Made by a program: the position numbers and the translations under genes
Shown here: positions 48,740 to 60,219 of the stretch, one piece after another
How positions within the stretch are numbered: the stretch's first letter is position 1
How the letters are laid out: the number at the start of each line of letters is the position of its first letter
Source of the DNA: Chlorophyllum brunneum
Taxonomy: Eukaryota; Basidiomycota; Agaricomycetes; Agaricales; Agaricaceae
NCBI GenBank assembly: GCA_963576785.1
Contig: OY756145.1
Location: 1,860,001 to 1,924,000 of the forward strand
Reading direction: 5' to 3'
Length of the DNA stretch: 64,000 bases
Notes under the pieces: model-generated
What the model was told of the DNA's origin: nothing
The model's input: only the letters and a program-made list of their open reading frames with translations
Databases searched by the model: none

Positions 48740-50046
48740 ATGCCAGTACCCCGCCATATTCTCGAGCAACTGCGAGCCTTGATTCCACCACTCAATGGAA
48801 ATCTCCATAAAGGCCAATCCGGTCAGTCTCATTGCAGAAACAACCCTCACCGACGGTATCCAGAGGAATGCCCGCGTTGACTGAACATTCAGGAAGAGTG
48901 GGTGTCCTTGGAGGCGCGCAAGAGTGTGTTCATTCAACATCTTGATCTTTCTGTACACTGAATCATCGAAAGCTACACAGGCGCACCTTACTTTGCCGCG
49001 ATTTCCGCTCTTCGGGTGGTATGCGAAATCTTGACACAAACCAATAGTCGGCCCTGAGCTTACACTCACTCAGGGAGCAGATTTATCCCATGTGATCTGC
49101 GCACCTACAGCAGCGGGACCTATCAAAACGTACTCTCCGGACCTGATCGTCCATCCGATTCTTCGCGAAGACGCGTCAGTCATGCCCAACCGAACTTTCG
49201 AAAACACAATTTTCTGACCCTAGCGCTACAGGCCCGCTGAAGATGTCAAACTCCAACTTGAGTCTCTCTTTTCCCGTCTGCACGTCCTCGTCGTCGGGCC
49301 TGGTCTTGGGCGGGAAGACTACATGCAAAAATACGCCCGCACAGCCGTCACCATCGCCCGCAAGCGAGGAATGTTCATTGTTCTCGATGCAGACGCACTC
49401 TACATGGTTGGTAAAGACAGATCCGTAATTCAAGGTTATCGTCGTGCGGTAGTTACACCCAACGTCGTTGAATTTAAACGACTGGCTGAGCAAGTCGGCG
49501 TCAGTCCCAATACGCCGCCTGATCAGAAAGCACGGCTCTTGTCGAGGCTACTTGGGGGCGTTACTGTGCTCGAGAAAGGACCTGATGATGTAATCGTCAC
49601 CGATACTGAAGCAGCAGAAGCAGACCTTGCAGCAAGTCAGCTGTCAGGTGCGGACCCAGAAAGAGAAAAATATAATGAGCTTGTAAAAATCGATATTCCT
49701 GGCGGACTCAAGAGATGTGGGGGGCAGGGTGATGTCCTGAGTGGTTCTGTCGGCACATTTCTCGCCTGGGGTCGGTGTTATGAAGATGGTGCATTTGGGT
49801 GAGTTCTTGGGGTGGATCGAATTATTCGGCGCATTCATTTGGTTTACTTCCAGAGATAAAAGCATTCCAGCATCGCGAGTACCACTTTTGTCTGCTGTTG
49901 GTGGAAGCATGGTTACGCGGACCGCCAGCCGCCTTGCATTCAAGAAAGCAGGCAGAAGCTTGGTCACTCAGGATTTGCTTCCTGAAATCGGTTATGCATT
50001 TGCGGAGATCTTTAGTCACGACGAACAATTTGGTGGAAAGTTGTAG
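48740..50046 (+). CDS. ATP-dependent (S)-NAD(P)H-hydrate dehydratase
   Basis: Six exons encode about 330 residues. [20 protein letters not shown] is followed by [20 protein letters not shown], then [47 protein letters not shown] and the ribokinase-like catalytic loop [12 protein letters not shown]. All are standard for the CARKD/YjeF C-terminal family, which repairs hydrated NADH and NADPH. It may be mitochondrial or cytosolic; no clear targeting peptide. The 3' end is 159 bp from the convergent phosphoglucomutase. Confidence 0.95.
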
Positions 50047-50205
50047 GTATCAACAATGTTGCGGCCCAGATATACAGGATTTTTGGACAATCAACCACTT
50101 GTTCATTTGAAGATCTATCAGATTGGCAACCCTACAACCCTTTTCTAGTAATGCTATCATACAAGACCATCCAGTTCAGAAATTTCTACCGTGAGCAAAC
50201 CGGGT

Positions 50206-52223
50206 TTACTGTGCAGAATAGATCAATACCAGAATCGAGTAGATATACGTGGAACTCACAGTAATAACGGTGGGCTTGTCGACACCAAGGAAATGCTTGA
50301 GCTTACTGATCTCTAAAGCAACCTCGATCAGTCCCTTCAAACCCTCCGCCGCACTCTCGTTGAGTTCGTCTGCCGGTGCACCAGGAGCAAGGTACCTCTC
50401 GATGTACATACGAACGGTGGCTCCTTGGCTTCCCGTGCCGCTTAACCTGAAGACGACACGGGAACCATCGCTGAAGGTGATAACCTGACCCTGGTTCTTT
50501 GAAACGGAATGGTCAATGGGGTCTTGGTATTCAAAGTTGTACAGGCCGGAAACGGTGAACTTGTTGCTAGTCGAAGTAGAGATGTGTCCAGTGTTATTGA
50601 GCGAACCAGTGGCCAAAGCTTGGTTCAAGTTGGCGACAAGGGCATTTGCTCCCTCTGATGAGACTTCCTCATAATCATATCGGCTGAAGAATGAGCGACC
50701 GTATATGGAGTAGAACTCCTGCAACAAGTCGTTGATACCAATAAGTTTGTTGGGTGAGTTAGCATTTGCAGCGGCAAGTATGTTGAGCCACGCTGGAGCG
50801 AAACGATTATCAGAGAAGGTCTGCCATGTTTTTTCTTTGTTGCACTCACCAACAATTGCCCAGAGACCATCCTTCTCACGGATGTGGTCAGAGCCAGTAC
50901 CGAAGGATTCTTCGCCGCAGATAGAAAGTCTTCCTGCATCCATCAGGTTGCCAAAGAATTTCCAGCCTGACATCGGTAAATGAGCCACCGCCACATGGAC
51001 GAGTCGAAACATGGCTGACCGGTAGGGACCTCAAAGTACTCTAGGCCCTTCTTTTGGGCGACGAGATCGATGGCTTTGCCTGTGGGCATGCTACGCGCAA
51101 GACCTTTGACACCGCCCTTCTTGAAGTAAGGGATGGTGTCCGCCCAGTGTGCGATTATGGCCACAGAGTCCGAGGGAGTGACGAACGCGCCCTTGCCGTA
51201 AATCATGTTTCGGTCACCATCACCGTCGCTGGCGGCACCGAATTGAATGTTGTTCCTCTCAACAGCCTCTACCAGGGTATGTGCGTATGTCAAGTTGGGA
51301 TCAGGGTGCCCTCCACCGAAATCGGGGAGAGGAACGCAATTTTGGATGGAGTCTTCACCGAGTCCGAGGGTGTCGACAATGATAGCGCGGGCATATGGAC
51401 CAGTCACACCGTTAAGACCATCGAAAAGAACCCTATAATCGTTCTTGTGCTGCTGAAGGAAAGACTTGATAAGGGGGAAATCAAAAATCTCCTTCAAAAG
51501 GACAAGGTAATCGGCGACAGAGTCGATTATGAGGACCCTTGAGGGACCAAAAGTAGTTTCGCCAACTTTGCTGAGGTCCACCTGAAGGCTGCCGTCAGTG
51601 AACGTGGAGATGAACGCGGGGTAAGATCAACTGACTGGGGGTGCATCGATGACCTTGTAGCTCGAAATCGTTTTGGTTTTCTCAAAGATTTCGTTTGTGA
51701 TGTTCTCTGGGGCAGGGCCACCGTTGGAAACATTGTACTTGATACCGAAATCATTGTTGGGACCTCCAGGGTTATGACTGGCAGTCAAAAGGATACCACC
51801 GGTGGTCTTGTACTTGCGGATGATATTGGACGCAGCAGGTGTAGATAGAATTCCATCTTTTCCAATGATAAAGCGCGAAACTCCATTGGCAGAACCAATC
51901 CTGAGAATGATCTGGACTGCCTCTGGCGAGAAGTAGCGGCCGTCTCCACCAATGACGATTGTCGAGCCCTTTGCGACAATGGAGTCGAAGATGGACTGAA
52001 CAAAGTTCTCGGTGTAGTGCTACGCGATCCGGTAAGCTCCTAAAATAAACGAGCATTCCCGATGGCTCTACCTCTTGCTGGAAGACCTTGACACTATGTC
52101 GCAATGAGTACATCTCTTCGATCGGAGTGACCACCGGGACACACACCGTTTTCTGAGGCCAGACGTTCCGGGTTTCTGGCCTTCATAAGGTTTTGTGGGG
52201 ATCTGCTTGACAGGATAAGACAT
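50206..52223 (-). CDS. PGM: Phosphoglucomutase
   Basis: About nine exons. [20 protein letters not shown] is followed by the active-site serine loop [10 protein letters not shown], the metal loop [10 protein letters not shown], the sugar-specificity loop [12 protein letters not shown] and the phosphate-binding [13 protein letters not shown]. It interconverts glucose-1-P and glucose-6-P. The last sense codons read KPTVIT, the normal end of fungal PGM. They are followed by GTGAGT...TGCACAG (50209-50259, 51 nt) and then TAA: the final exon starts with the stop codon itself. If this intron is kept, 17 mostly hydrophobic residues are added before the same TAA. Confidence 0.96.
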
Positions 52224-52840
52224 GGTGGCCAAAGAAGGGTGGGTGTCGGGACGGCCTGCGTCGAAAGGTAGGCCCTATATATGATTGTATCGATTCCAAA
52301 TGATGTCAGGGTATTCCATCGATCATGTGATCGTTCCTCAGGCCTCATTCTGAGCCCATTCGACACGGACCAGAGCAACGAAGTTAAGGGAAAAAACCCT
52401 GTGCATGTGCAGATAAGCTCCATGTCTCGTACGCGTCCTCTAGGCACTGCGTTGGTGACACGTATCTATGCATACACCATATCGACGAATTGACGCAGAT
52501 CACGAACATTGCGAGAAATTTCTGCATCCATTTGAAGGCTTGACTGGATCTTCAGATAGCTATTTCCCTGGTAAATGCTCCAACAATACGCACCTATCGA
52601 AAAAACAGTAGAATGGGTCACTTGCAATCAAGCCTGCGATCGCCCGCCACCATGACTGTCGTGGTACACAATCGGCACTAGGAAACCCCGTCTCCTGAAA
52701 TGGAAGGTGGTAGTATCTTGCCGCAATCAAAGCGATGCCGAAGGGATTGCAAATGTGTGATTTAACATATGACATGTGAGCTATAAATACGCTTCCTTCA
52801 CCCACCAGCGTTTTCTTTCTCTACTCCCCAAGACATCACC
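52224..52840. other. 617-bp divergent upstream region of PGM and the lipase
   Basis: No gene supported. A TATA-like TATAAATA lies at 52783-52790, about 50 bp upstream of the lipase start, and a pyrimidine-rich run (TTTTCTTTCTCTACTCCCC) immediately precedes it. Confidence 0.45.
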
Positions 52841-54442
52841 ATGGATTCGTCATCGACAGCAACAGCTACCACGACAATACACCTTCTAGTTCTAATCCAC
52901 GGCATGTGGGGCAACCCCCGCCATTTATCTGCGCTGGAGGCTACTATCACTACTAAGTATGCTGAACCCACGGAACATGGAGAAGAGCTCGAGGTCCTGG
53001 TGGCAAGGACGGTCAAAGATTGCGCAACCTATGACGGAATTGACTGGGGAGGCGAGCGCATCGCCGCGGAGGTGCGCCACATCTCACAACTTCCGAAGGA
53101 CGCTTGTCAATTTCATTGCCAGTTTTACGAGCGCGTGGAGGAGCTTGAAGGGAGGGGTAAGAAAGTTACCAAGCTATCAGTCACCGGCTATAGCCTGGGT
53201 GGCTTGATTGGGAGATATCTGATAGGGTGAATATACTTGGTCCATCGCCATACCCAATAACTGACATCTTTCGAGCATTCTTCACAATAAGGGATTTTTC
53301 AAGGATGTAGAGCCTGTGAACTTTCATACCATCGCTACTCCACATCTTGGGTTACTCAGATACCCTTCCTTGGCCTCCTCGTTTATGAACCGGTTTGGTC
53401 CAAGGATTTTGTCGAAGACGGGAGAGCAGTTCTACTGTCAGGATGAGTGGGCTAGGACCGGACGTCCGCTGGTTGAGGTCATGGCAGACCCTGGTAAGCA
53501 CTCGGACTAGAATTGAGGGTTCCAGTTTTAAAAACCCTCAAACTATCTTGTTCTAGATGGAATTTTCTACCAAGGCTTAATGCAGTTTAAGCACATGAGG
53601 ATATACGCAAACGCGTGAGATCAACTCTGTTTACCCAGGAAACCTCACTGACGGGCCTTAGGATTAACGATTTAACGGTTCCTTACTGTACGGCTGCAAT
53701 AGAAACTAAAGATGTATTCGCGGAGTACCTATGCAACGGCATTCAAGTGTACGTTCAGGTAATTCTCCTGCTGTGCCGACTATTAACAACACCCTAGGGA
53801 TATGAACAAGGAATACGAACACATAATTGATAGATTCACACTACCAGATACTCCACCTCCCAAACCAGCAGCTTTGTCCCGGGAATGGTTCGAGAGACTG
53901 AGGCCTAGACCCATTTTACCACCTGCTGCGCAGTTCCGCTTCCCCCTCAATATTGTAGGTCCCTCGTTGTTGTCCCACTGGTGATAGGATTTGACTCACT
54001 GAGCCTGCAGATCGCCCACTTTATGCTCCCATTTCTCATCTTCCCTTTACTCCTCTACATACTTTATCGCTTCTCTCGGGATTCTCGCGCTTCAAGGGAC
54101 CGTATTAAGGAACTCGAGTCTTCCGAAACTTACGGTCAACGGTTGGCAGCCACGTTCGAAGCGCTGGGGCGCGAGATCGAGAACGCGGCGGTCGACATCG
54201 CCGAAAATAGCGAAGGCGAACCATACCCGGTTGTGAAGGCTAAGCTCCATCCTGTCGTAACACCTCTACAGAAAAAAGTAGCGAAGTGGTTAAATCAGCT
54301 CCCCTTTGAGAAAGAATTAGCTTTCTTCCCTCGGGTCAGAAACTCGCATGCTATGATTATTAGCCGAGAGTCTCATCGTTTCCCGCGACACAAACTGGGC
54401 GAGAGTGTGGTTAAACACTGGGCTGATCATTTCGTTTTCTGA
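52841..54442 (+). CDS. DUF676 putative serine esterase/lipase (ROG1 type)
   Basis: About seven exons. HLLVLIHGMWGNPRHL is the oxyanion-hole strand, VTGYSLGGLIGRYLIG is the nucleophile elbow (G-Y-S-L-G), and VNFHTIATPHLG is the conserved downstream strand. Further on, LTVPYCTAAIETKDVFAEY holds a likely acidic residue. The C-terminal exon has a membrane helix (HFMLPFLIFPLLLYILYRF) and a helical tail. ROG1-type enzymes act on lipids, for example monoacylglycerol in yeast. Introns: one at 53072-53122 (51 nt, in frame), and another that restores GILHNKGFFKDVEP at about 53228. Confidence 0.88.
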
Positions 54443-57400
54443 AAGACGTATTTATTATAATACCCGGAATCCTGCATTTAGGGCTCTGATATCCAGTTTG
54501 TAATCTTTGATAGCGGCCATTTATGATACTTACATTTAAATCTTCAGCGTGGGCTGAGATTGAACGCAAGCATATCACAGAACGATCTCTTACCAGTCCC
54601 GACGGCCGACGGGTGTCCAGGGCCGTGGAAATCGGTCAGAATCAGACCCATCCAGACATTATGGTATGTGGGGTAAGTCGAAGGTCCTTGTCATTCTCTT
54701 CGCGACTCGGCACCTAACGTCGTTTCATCAACCGAGAGCGACGGAATGATGCCTTTTTGGAATGAAGGAGCTATCAACCCTGGGGGTATGGTTACCAGTA
54801 GCTATAGCGGGTTCCACTTGTTGCGAGTTCGAGTCATCGGCTGCGGGTCTGCGACTTGCATAAGCTCGAAGTCGTAATGCCTACCTGTCAGAGGCTAACT
54901 ATTTTGACACAGCGAACACACACTATCTCTTCTTTGTTGACGTCTGTATATTGGTTGTCTCTTCGATACAAGGTTACTAGCACCGTCAATTACTGGGTCG
55001 GAGATTTTCTCTTACCGAGATGACCCATAATAACGGTCTGGCACCACGGGGATGTTCTAGAGAGATTGCCAACGGACATTCCCACTCTAGACCAGTCGAG
55101 TCTCGTCGCCTGCAGAATCCAATAACATCATCCTTGATCTGCTGAGTAGAATCATTTCTGGCATCATAGCCTGCGAAAAGGTGGGATTATCGCCTTATGC
55201 CTCGAGCCCTTTCCGAAAGCCTGTCCCGGTTCCACGCGTGCCAAGGGTAGAAGAGCATGTCAACGCGATAGCACGAGCTTGGCGGGACGAAGCAGCCGCA
55301 GCAACCCCACTCGAGGCGACTAGGGTTCCGTTAGAAGAAATTGGCCCGATACGAGTGTCTAAATCAATTCCGCGGATTCCGCCATTCCGGATTCCGTAGG
55401 TATCTGTTAGTAAGTCGGTGTGTCCAGTTAATAATTGCTAGAAGGTCAATTTCCAAGAAATTGGGAACCGTACCAGACACCGGGCCAATCAACATCTACA
55501 TCAGGTCTGTCAGTTGGGGAATCCATCGATGTATCACTGGCGCTTGGGGGGTTCGAACGCGGCGGAGAGGTTTGTTGTCAATGTCATGCGCATTTCGAAG
55601 AACACTTGGCAGTGTTGTTGGAACTGAGGAATTGAGGTTGATAGTGCCATCCTCCTGGTTCATCTTCGTCCAGCCGTGTTATGTGATTTCCATCAACTTC
55701 AGAAAGTGGCAAGAGTGTCGGGTTCTGAGTTTGCGCTCCGGAAGGTTTTCTAACATGAGAGTCAACGCGGCAAGCGGTGCCTCCCACTCGAGTGACTGCA
55801 CGAGTACGCAGTGAGTTGGAGTAAAGGAAGGTGTTTTCGGCCAATTTCGGCTTCAGGAGCGAAACATCTCTCCAATTTCAGGTTTTCTAACAATTTCAAA
55901 CAGCTATCCCTCGCCCGGCATGTTTCAAACAGTTATTAACAGTGTTAACAGATGTTTGAAATTCCCGACTTACTAACGGAATCTGAACTTCGGAGCTTGC
56001 AACAACGATGTTTCAAGCCTATTTTGCTTCGGGGTTGAGCCTCCTCGATCCTTCTTTATAGATACCTGGAATACCCCTGGACATCTGATTATGTCGATAC
56101 TGGCTGATATAGGAGATTTTCGTCATTGACTTCAATCCAGCGATAGCCAAGAAAAACAACGTTCTGCATTGCGAGTACAATCCAGAGGTTACGACGATGC
56201 ATATAGGACAGTATTAATAGTAAAATGTATGCACTAGACTTTTCCCGGCCGACGCCGGTAACATGATTAAAACATACTAAGATAGCATTATACAATGGAA
56301 CAGCACGTGAATGAAACAGCAGGATACCAAGAATGATAGTTGACAATGTCCGTGATGCAGCAATTTATCAACCGAGAGCGTTGCGGATAGTTAAAAATGG
56401 GATGTCGTGAGGTTGGAATGATCAGAAAAGAGGCGTTGCTAACACCACTATATCATTGATCAAAAAGGCGTCGTGCTGGAGAAGCGCAGTGGAAGCCATA
56501 GATAACTGATGGGGCTTTTATAGTGTGTGATGCCCGCGGCCAGAGTGGGAAAGAGGCTGTGATGATGGGTATGGTTGCGATCGTGGTTGGGTATGGGGGG
56601 AATGTTGGAGTGCCATGATACTCCTCCTGCGGGAGGCGGAAGCGGTGACAAAGACAAAGTCCTTTGCATAGACAGAGACTCGTTTTTGTTTCCTTGTTGC
56701 GCGTGTCAGCGTTTTCCAGATGTTGACGAGGCGGCGCTCGAGCTGCTTTGAATGTGAGACATCGGTACTGGACCTAAAAGTCACAGCCAATTAGTTGCCG
56801 TTGGTGAGTCTCGCGAAGGAATGTACCCACACTTCACTAGAAGTGTCATCAGCCAGAGGAGAGGACCAAGAAAAGTGGGGGTCACGAGCGATGATAGACA
56901 TGGTGAATAAGTGGTGAAAGGGTATGGGAGAGGGGTGCTGGGCCTGTGATATGTGTCGTGAGAGGGCAGTGGGGGACCGGGCTGAGACTCGTCGATCTAT
57001 TTAAAGGGACAAGAGGGGCGCAGCGGGAAACCAGTACCACCACAGGTCGGAGGACAGAGATAGATTTGGAGTTGGAGTAACGTCAGAGAGAGTCAGCAGT
57101 CAAAAGAGCGACGACGAGGCGAGTCCAAAGCGGTTGGGAATAAATGGCGGATATCCAGATCGCATCGAGTTCAGACGTCCAAGCCCAGCTTATAAACGTG
57201 TTCGGGTATTTTTTCGGGGACAAAAGGCAACTGCCTCCATTGTCCACTAGTATGGGAACACTGCAATGCCAGCGACCGTGGCGGTGCTGCTGTTGTGCTG
57301 CAGAACAATGGTTGTTGGCGTGGCCTTGTTCTATTTTCACAGCGGGCTTCTGAACAATTATCAGGCTCTACACATGTCGCCTTTCAAAAACACGGTGTCA

Positions 57401-57532
57401 AGTAACTAGTATCTTAGTCGCTACAGACTAGTGCATGGGGGTGAGAACGTGCAATGTCAAACTTAAACAATTATGCTCCAAATTAGTTAATGTGTCGTCC
57501 ACTACACTATGCAAGCACCACAACTCAAATAC
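54443..57532. other. 3.1-kb gene-poor stretch
   Basis: No conserved gene is seen. A plus-strand frame at about 55181-55399 and 55435-55635 could be two exons of a small protein (RVPRVEEHVNAIARAWRDEA and ...GGEVCCQCHAHFEEHL), conf. about 0.3. On the minus strand ATG 56901 (MSIIARDPHFSWSSPLADD) lies about 100 bp downstream of a TTTAAATA box near 57000 and may start a short gene ending between 56700 and 56520; its exon joining is ambiguous. A palindromic element sits at 55923-55961. Confidence 0.35.
55923..55961. repeat. Palindromic element with nested inverted and direct repeats
   Basis: Left arm TTTCAAACA (55923-55931) and right arm TGTTTGAAA (55953-55961) are exact reverse complements. The 21-nt centre contains two TTAACAG copies and the palindrome TGTTAACA (55943-55950). 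A further TTTCAAACAG copy lies at 55894-55903. Confidence 0.6.
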
Positions 57533-59898
57533 TCAGCATTCATTCACCGTTTCCAAAGTTAGACTCCATTTTGCGACCTTCTCATGCGCGTTGACCTGGG
57601 AAGGGGGTCAACCTTATTCAACTATCTGGGGAAGAAGAACAAGCGCGCTTATACCTTATGTGGATCAAAGTTCAACACTTGTAGCCCTTCGAGTGATGTT
57701 GCACGGGACAACGCAACGTAGGCTTGGCCTAAGTAACATCAAAATGTCAGGGGAAACGACGATACAAAACAACAGAAAAGCTTTTACCAACCTTTTTCGA
57801 AGACACGACTGAGGTCCACTTTGACACGCTCTAATGTTTGACCCTGGGATTTGTGGATACTCATTGCCCATGCAAGAATAAGCGGGAACTAGACGGAGGG
57901 TTAACAATTGATCACTATTTTATAGATAAAGACGCGGAAGAAGCACCTGGGTTCTGCTGACTTGAACTTCTCCGCTTGGAAGTTCTACTTTCCACGTTTC
58001 CGGTGTGACCAGCACAGTTCTCGTTCCCCCATTCGCCAACGAAAACTCAACCTCAGGCCAACGTGCCGAGGGGGAGGACTTTTTGGGTATTGCGTTGGTA
58101 GCGCCTACCCCGTTGACAGTGTCATGCCCAGTTTCCGTCGTGTAGCTTACGGGGTCAATAAACTTGGTCACACGACCCATGGTGCCATTGACCAGTTGTT
58201 CATCAACGTTCTTGATGAGCATAACTTGGGCATCAACACGAAGACGAAGCTCTTTGGGAGCCATAAAGTTGGAAAGCATCTTGTTTCTTTGCTCGACGTC
58301 GGTGAGAGTACCACCGTCTGAGGCGAGGAACTTGATTTCTTCGGTAAGCAGGCGTTGCATTCTTTGTCCATTTGACCTCTCAACGTCATCGCGACGGGGA
58401 AACCTAATCAGATGTCAAACTCAAGGCTACTCCTGAGTGTCTTGAGTAAAGCCTACAGCTCGGTAGGTCCCAGTCCATCTGCATAGGCGATAGTTCTTGA
58501 AAGGCTCCTAAACTTCGCAATAGATTTCTGGCTGAGGCGCCCAAAACGCATTTCATTCAACATGTTGACGAATTCTACGCACAAGTTAGACATCTTATAT
58601 TCTCGAGTAACATGGTTGCAAACCTTGATCTTTCTGCCGGAAAACCTTCGTAAGGTTAAAAGTCTTCTTGATTGTAGAGTTCCAAGATTCAGCCTCAAAC
58701 GCAAATTTGACCTGCACCCCAAGCTTGTTGACAGGAGGAAGCTGAAAAAAGTCTCCAGTAACAATAATCTATGCATAAAGTTAATCAAGTGCCCTGACCA
58801 CGCTCTCCTTCGATGCAACTTACCTGAATGCCACCAAAAGGTTCAGAGGGTCGTTTCCGCAGAATGCTCCCAATCTTGGCCAATTTGTCAAACAGGTCGC
58901 CGTCAACCATAGAAACTTGGCAGACCAAATAAGTCCGATTTGATTCCAGATACAGGAAGGCTGAGTGTACCTTCATCAATGATGAGAACCTTCGTCTTCA
59001 ACCATCGCATCAGGGCCTTCTTATTTTTCCTGACTCTCTCTACTAGTTTCTCCGGTGTGTCGTGGCCCAAGCCAATACCAGCAAATGAATGGATCGTGAT
59101 ACCACCAATATTACACGCGGCAATACCTGATAAGCACGAATAAGTACATCATGGTGCGGCAAGGAGGCTGCAGAAAACCGACCCGTAGACGCAGTGATAG
59201 CCACTGCCTCTTTGTTTCTTGCGTGGATGTCCCTCATAGATTTAATGATTTCTCGTAGAAGGACAGATTTTCCGGTGCCTGTAAAATGAGGTATAGTGAG
59301 CATCTTGGAAGACAAGATCATTAAGATACACCGCACCAGCACTTCCGGTATAAAAAATATTGTTCCCTTCTTGGACGAGCTTCAATATATGCGTCTGTTC
59401 CTGACTTAGGAACATCTTAGCCACTTTATTGAGTTTTGTCGAAGTAGAAGAAGAATTCGAGCTAGAAAGTGAAGTTGCACCGACACTGCCACTCCGATTC
59501 TCATTGGTACTTCTGACTGCACTCGCTCTCGAAAAAGCCGAATCCGACAACGCATCATCTCTCCACGACGATGGCAATTCTCTCCGCTTCTTCACAGGTG
59601 CTGTATCAACTGATTCGAGGCTGGGTCGTTTGGCAGTTGTTCGGGCCGCTGTCGAGGACCTTGCCGGGGGCTTCGGGACAGAAGCTTGAACGGGTTTCTC
59701 TGTTTCCATCGACGCCAGGGCCTGTCTAATCGCCAATAACCGCTTATTGGTCTTCTCCGTTTTCTCACCTGGAGGGGGGACCTGTTTTGGTTGTGTCGGC
59801 TCCCATTCTATGAGTTCGGAGGAACAGGAAGCAGCGGACACCGACGCGTTCGACCAGTCGCGCTTGAGTCGACCCAGACCAGACTGGGATTTTGACAT
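57533..59898 (-). CDS. PIF1: PIF1-family 5'-3' DNA helicase
   Basis: About nine exons. ATG 59898 gives [17 protein letters not shown] and a long disordered, basic N-terminus. Helicase motifs: [18 protein letters not shown] (Walker A), [41 protein letters not shown] (Walker B), [49 protein letters not shown] and the PIF1-specific [20 protein letters not shown]. The last intron has to be removed to get [20 protein letters not shown], the usual PIF1 end. PIF1 acts on G-quadruplexes, telomeres and mitochondrial DNA. Upstream, ACGCGA lies at 59974-59979 and an 11-codon out-of-frame uORF at 59952-59987. Confidence 0.94.
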
Positions 59899-60219
59899 GA
59901 TGTTGAGGAGGCTTGGCTGATCGCTGCTGGAGCGACCTCTTCGCGTCCAGATTATTGGACTATCGTGGGAACGACGCGAGACGCCATGCAACACGTGATG
60001 TGCGCTTGGCGCTAGAACCCATACTTGCTCAGGGAAATATCAGCCGGTGTCATTAATTCGGAGAGTAATCCACTTCATTAAGACTAAGTACTACATCCGT
60101 GTAGAACGTTAAATAATATGTGCAAGTAAATTAATGTGGAGTGAGCGGTGTGGTGGGGTTATGCCAGATAGCAAACGAAAGCATGATGTCTATGAAGAAA
60201 CTGCTTTTTGTCATAGAAC
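59899..60219. promoter_or_regulatory. PIF1 upstream region / TIM44 3' region
   Basis: It carries ACGCGA at 59974-59979 (76 bp upstream of the PIF1 start), an 11-codon upstream ORF starting at ATG 59987 and a main-frame extension without ATG. The remainder near 60000-60219 is A/T-richer and holds the TIM44 3' flank. Confidence 0.4.

Noticed and set aside
54785..54860. tRNA-like segment (GAGTTCGAGTC)
   Set aside because: The T-stem does not pair and no acceptor stem can be formed.
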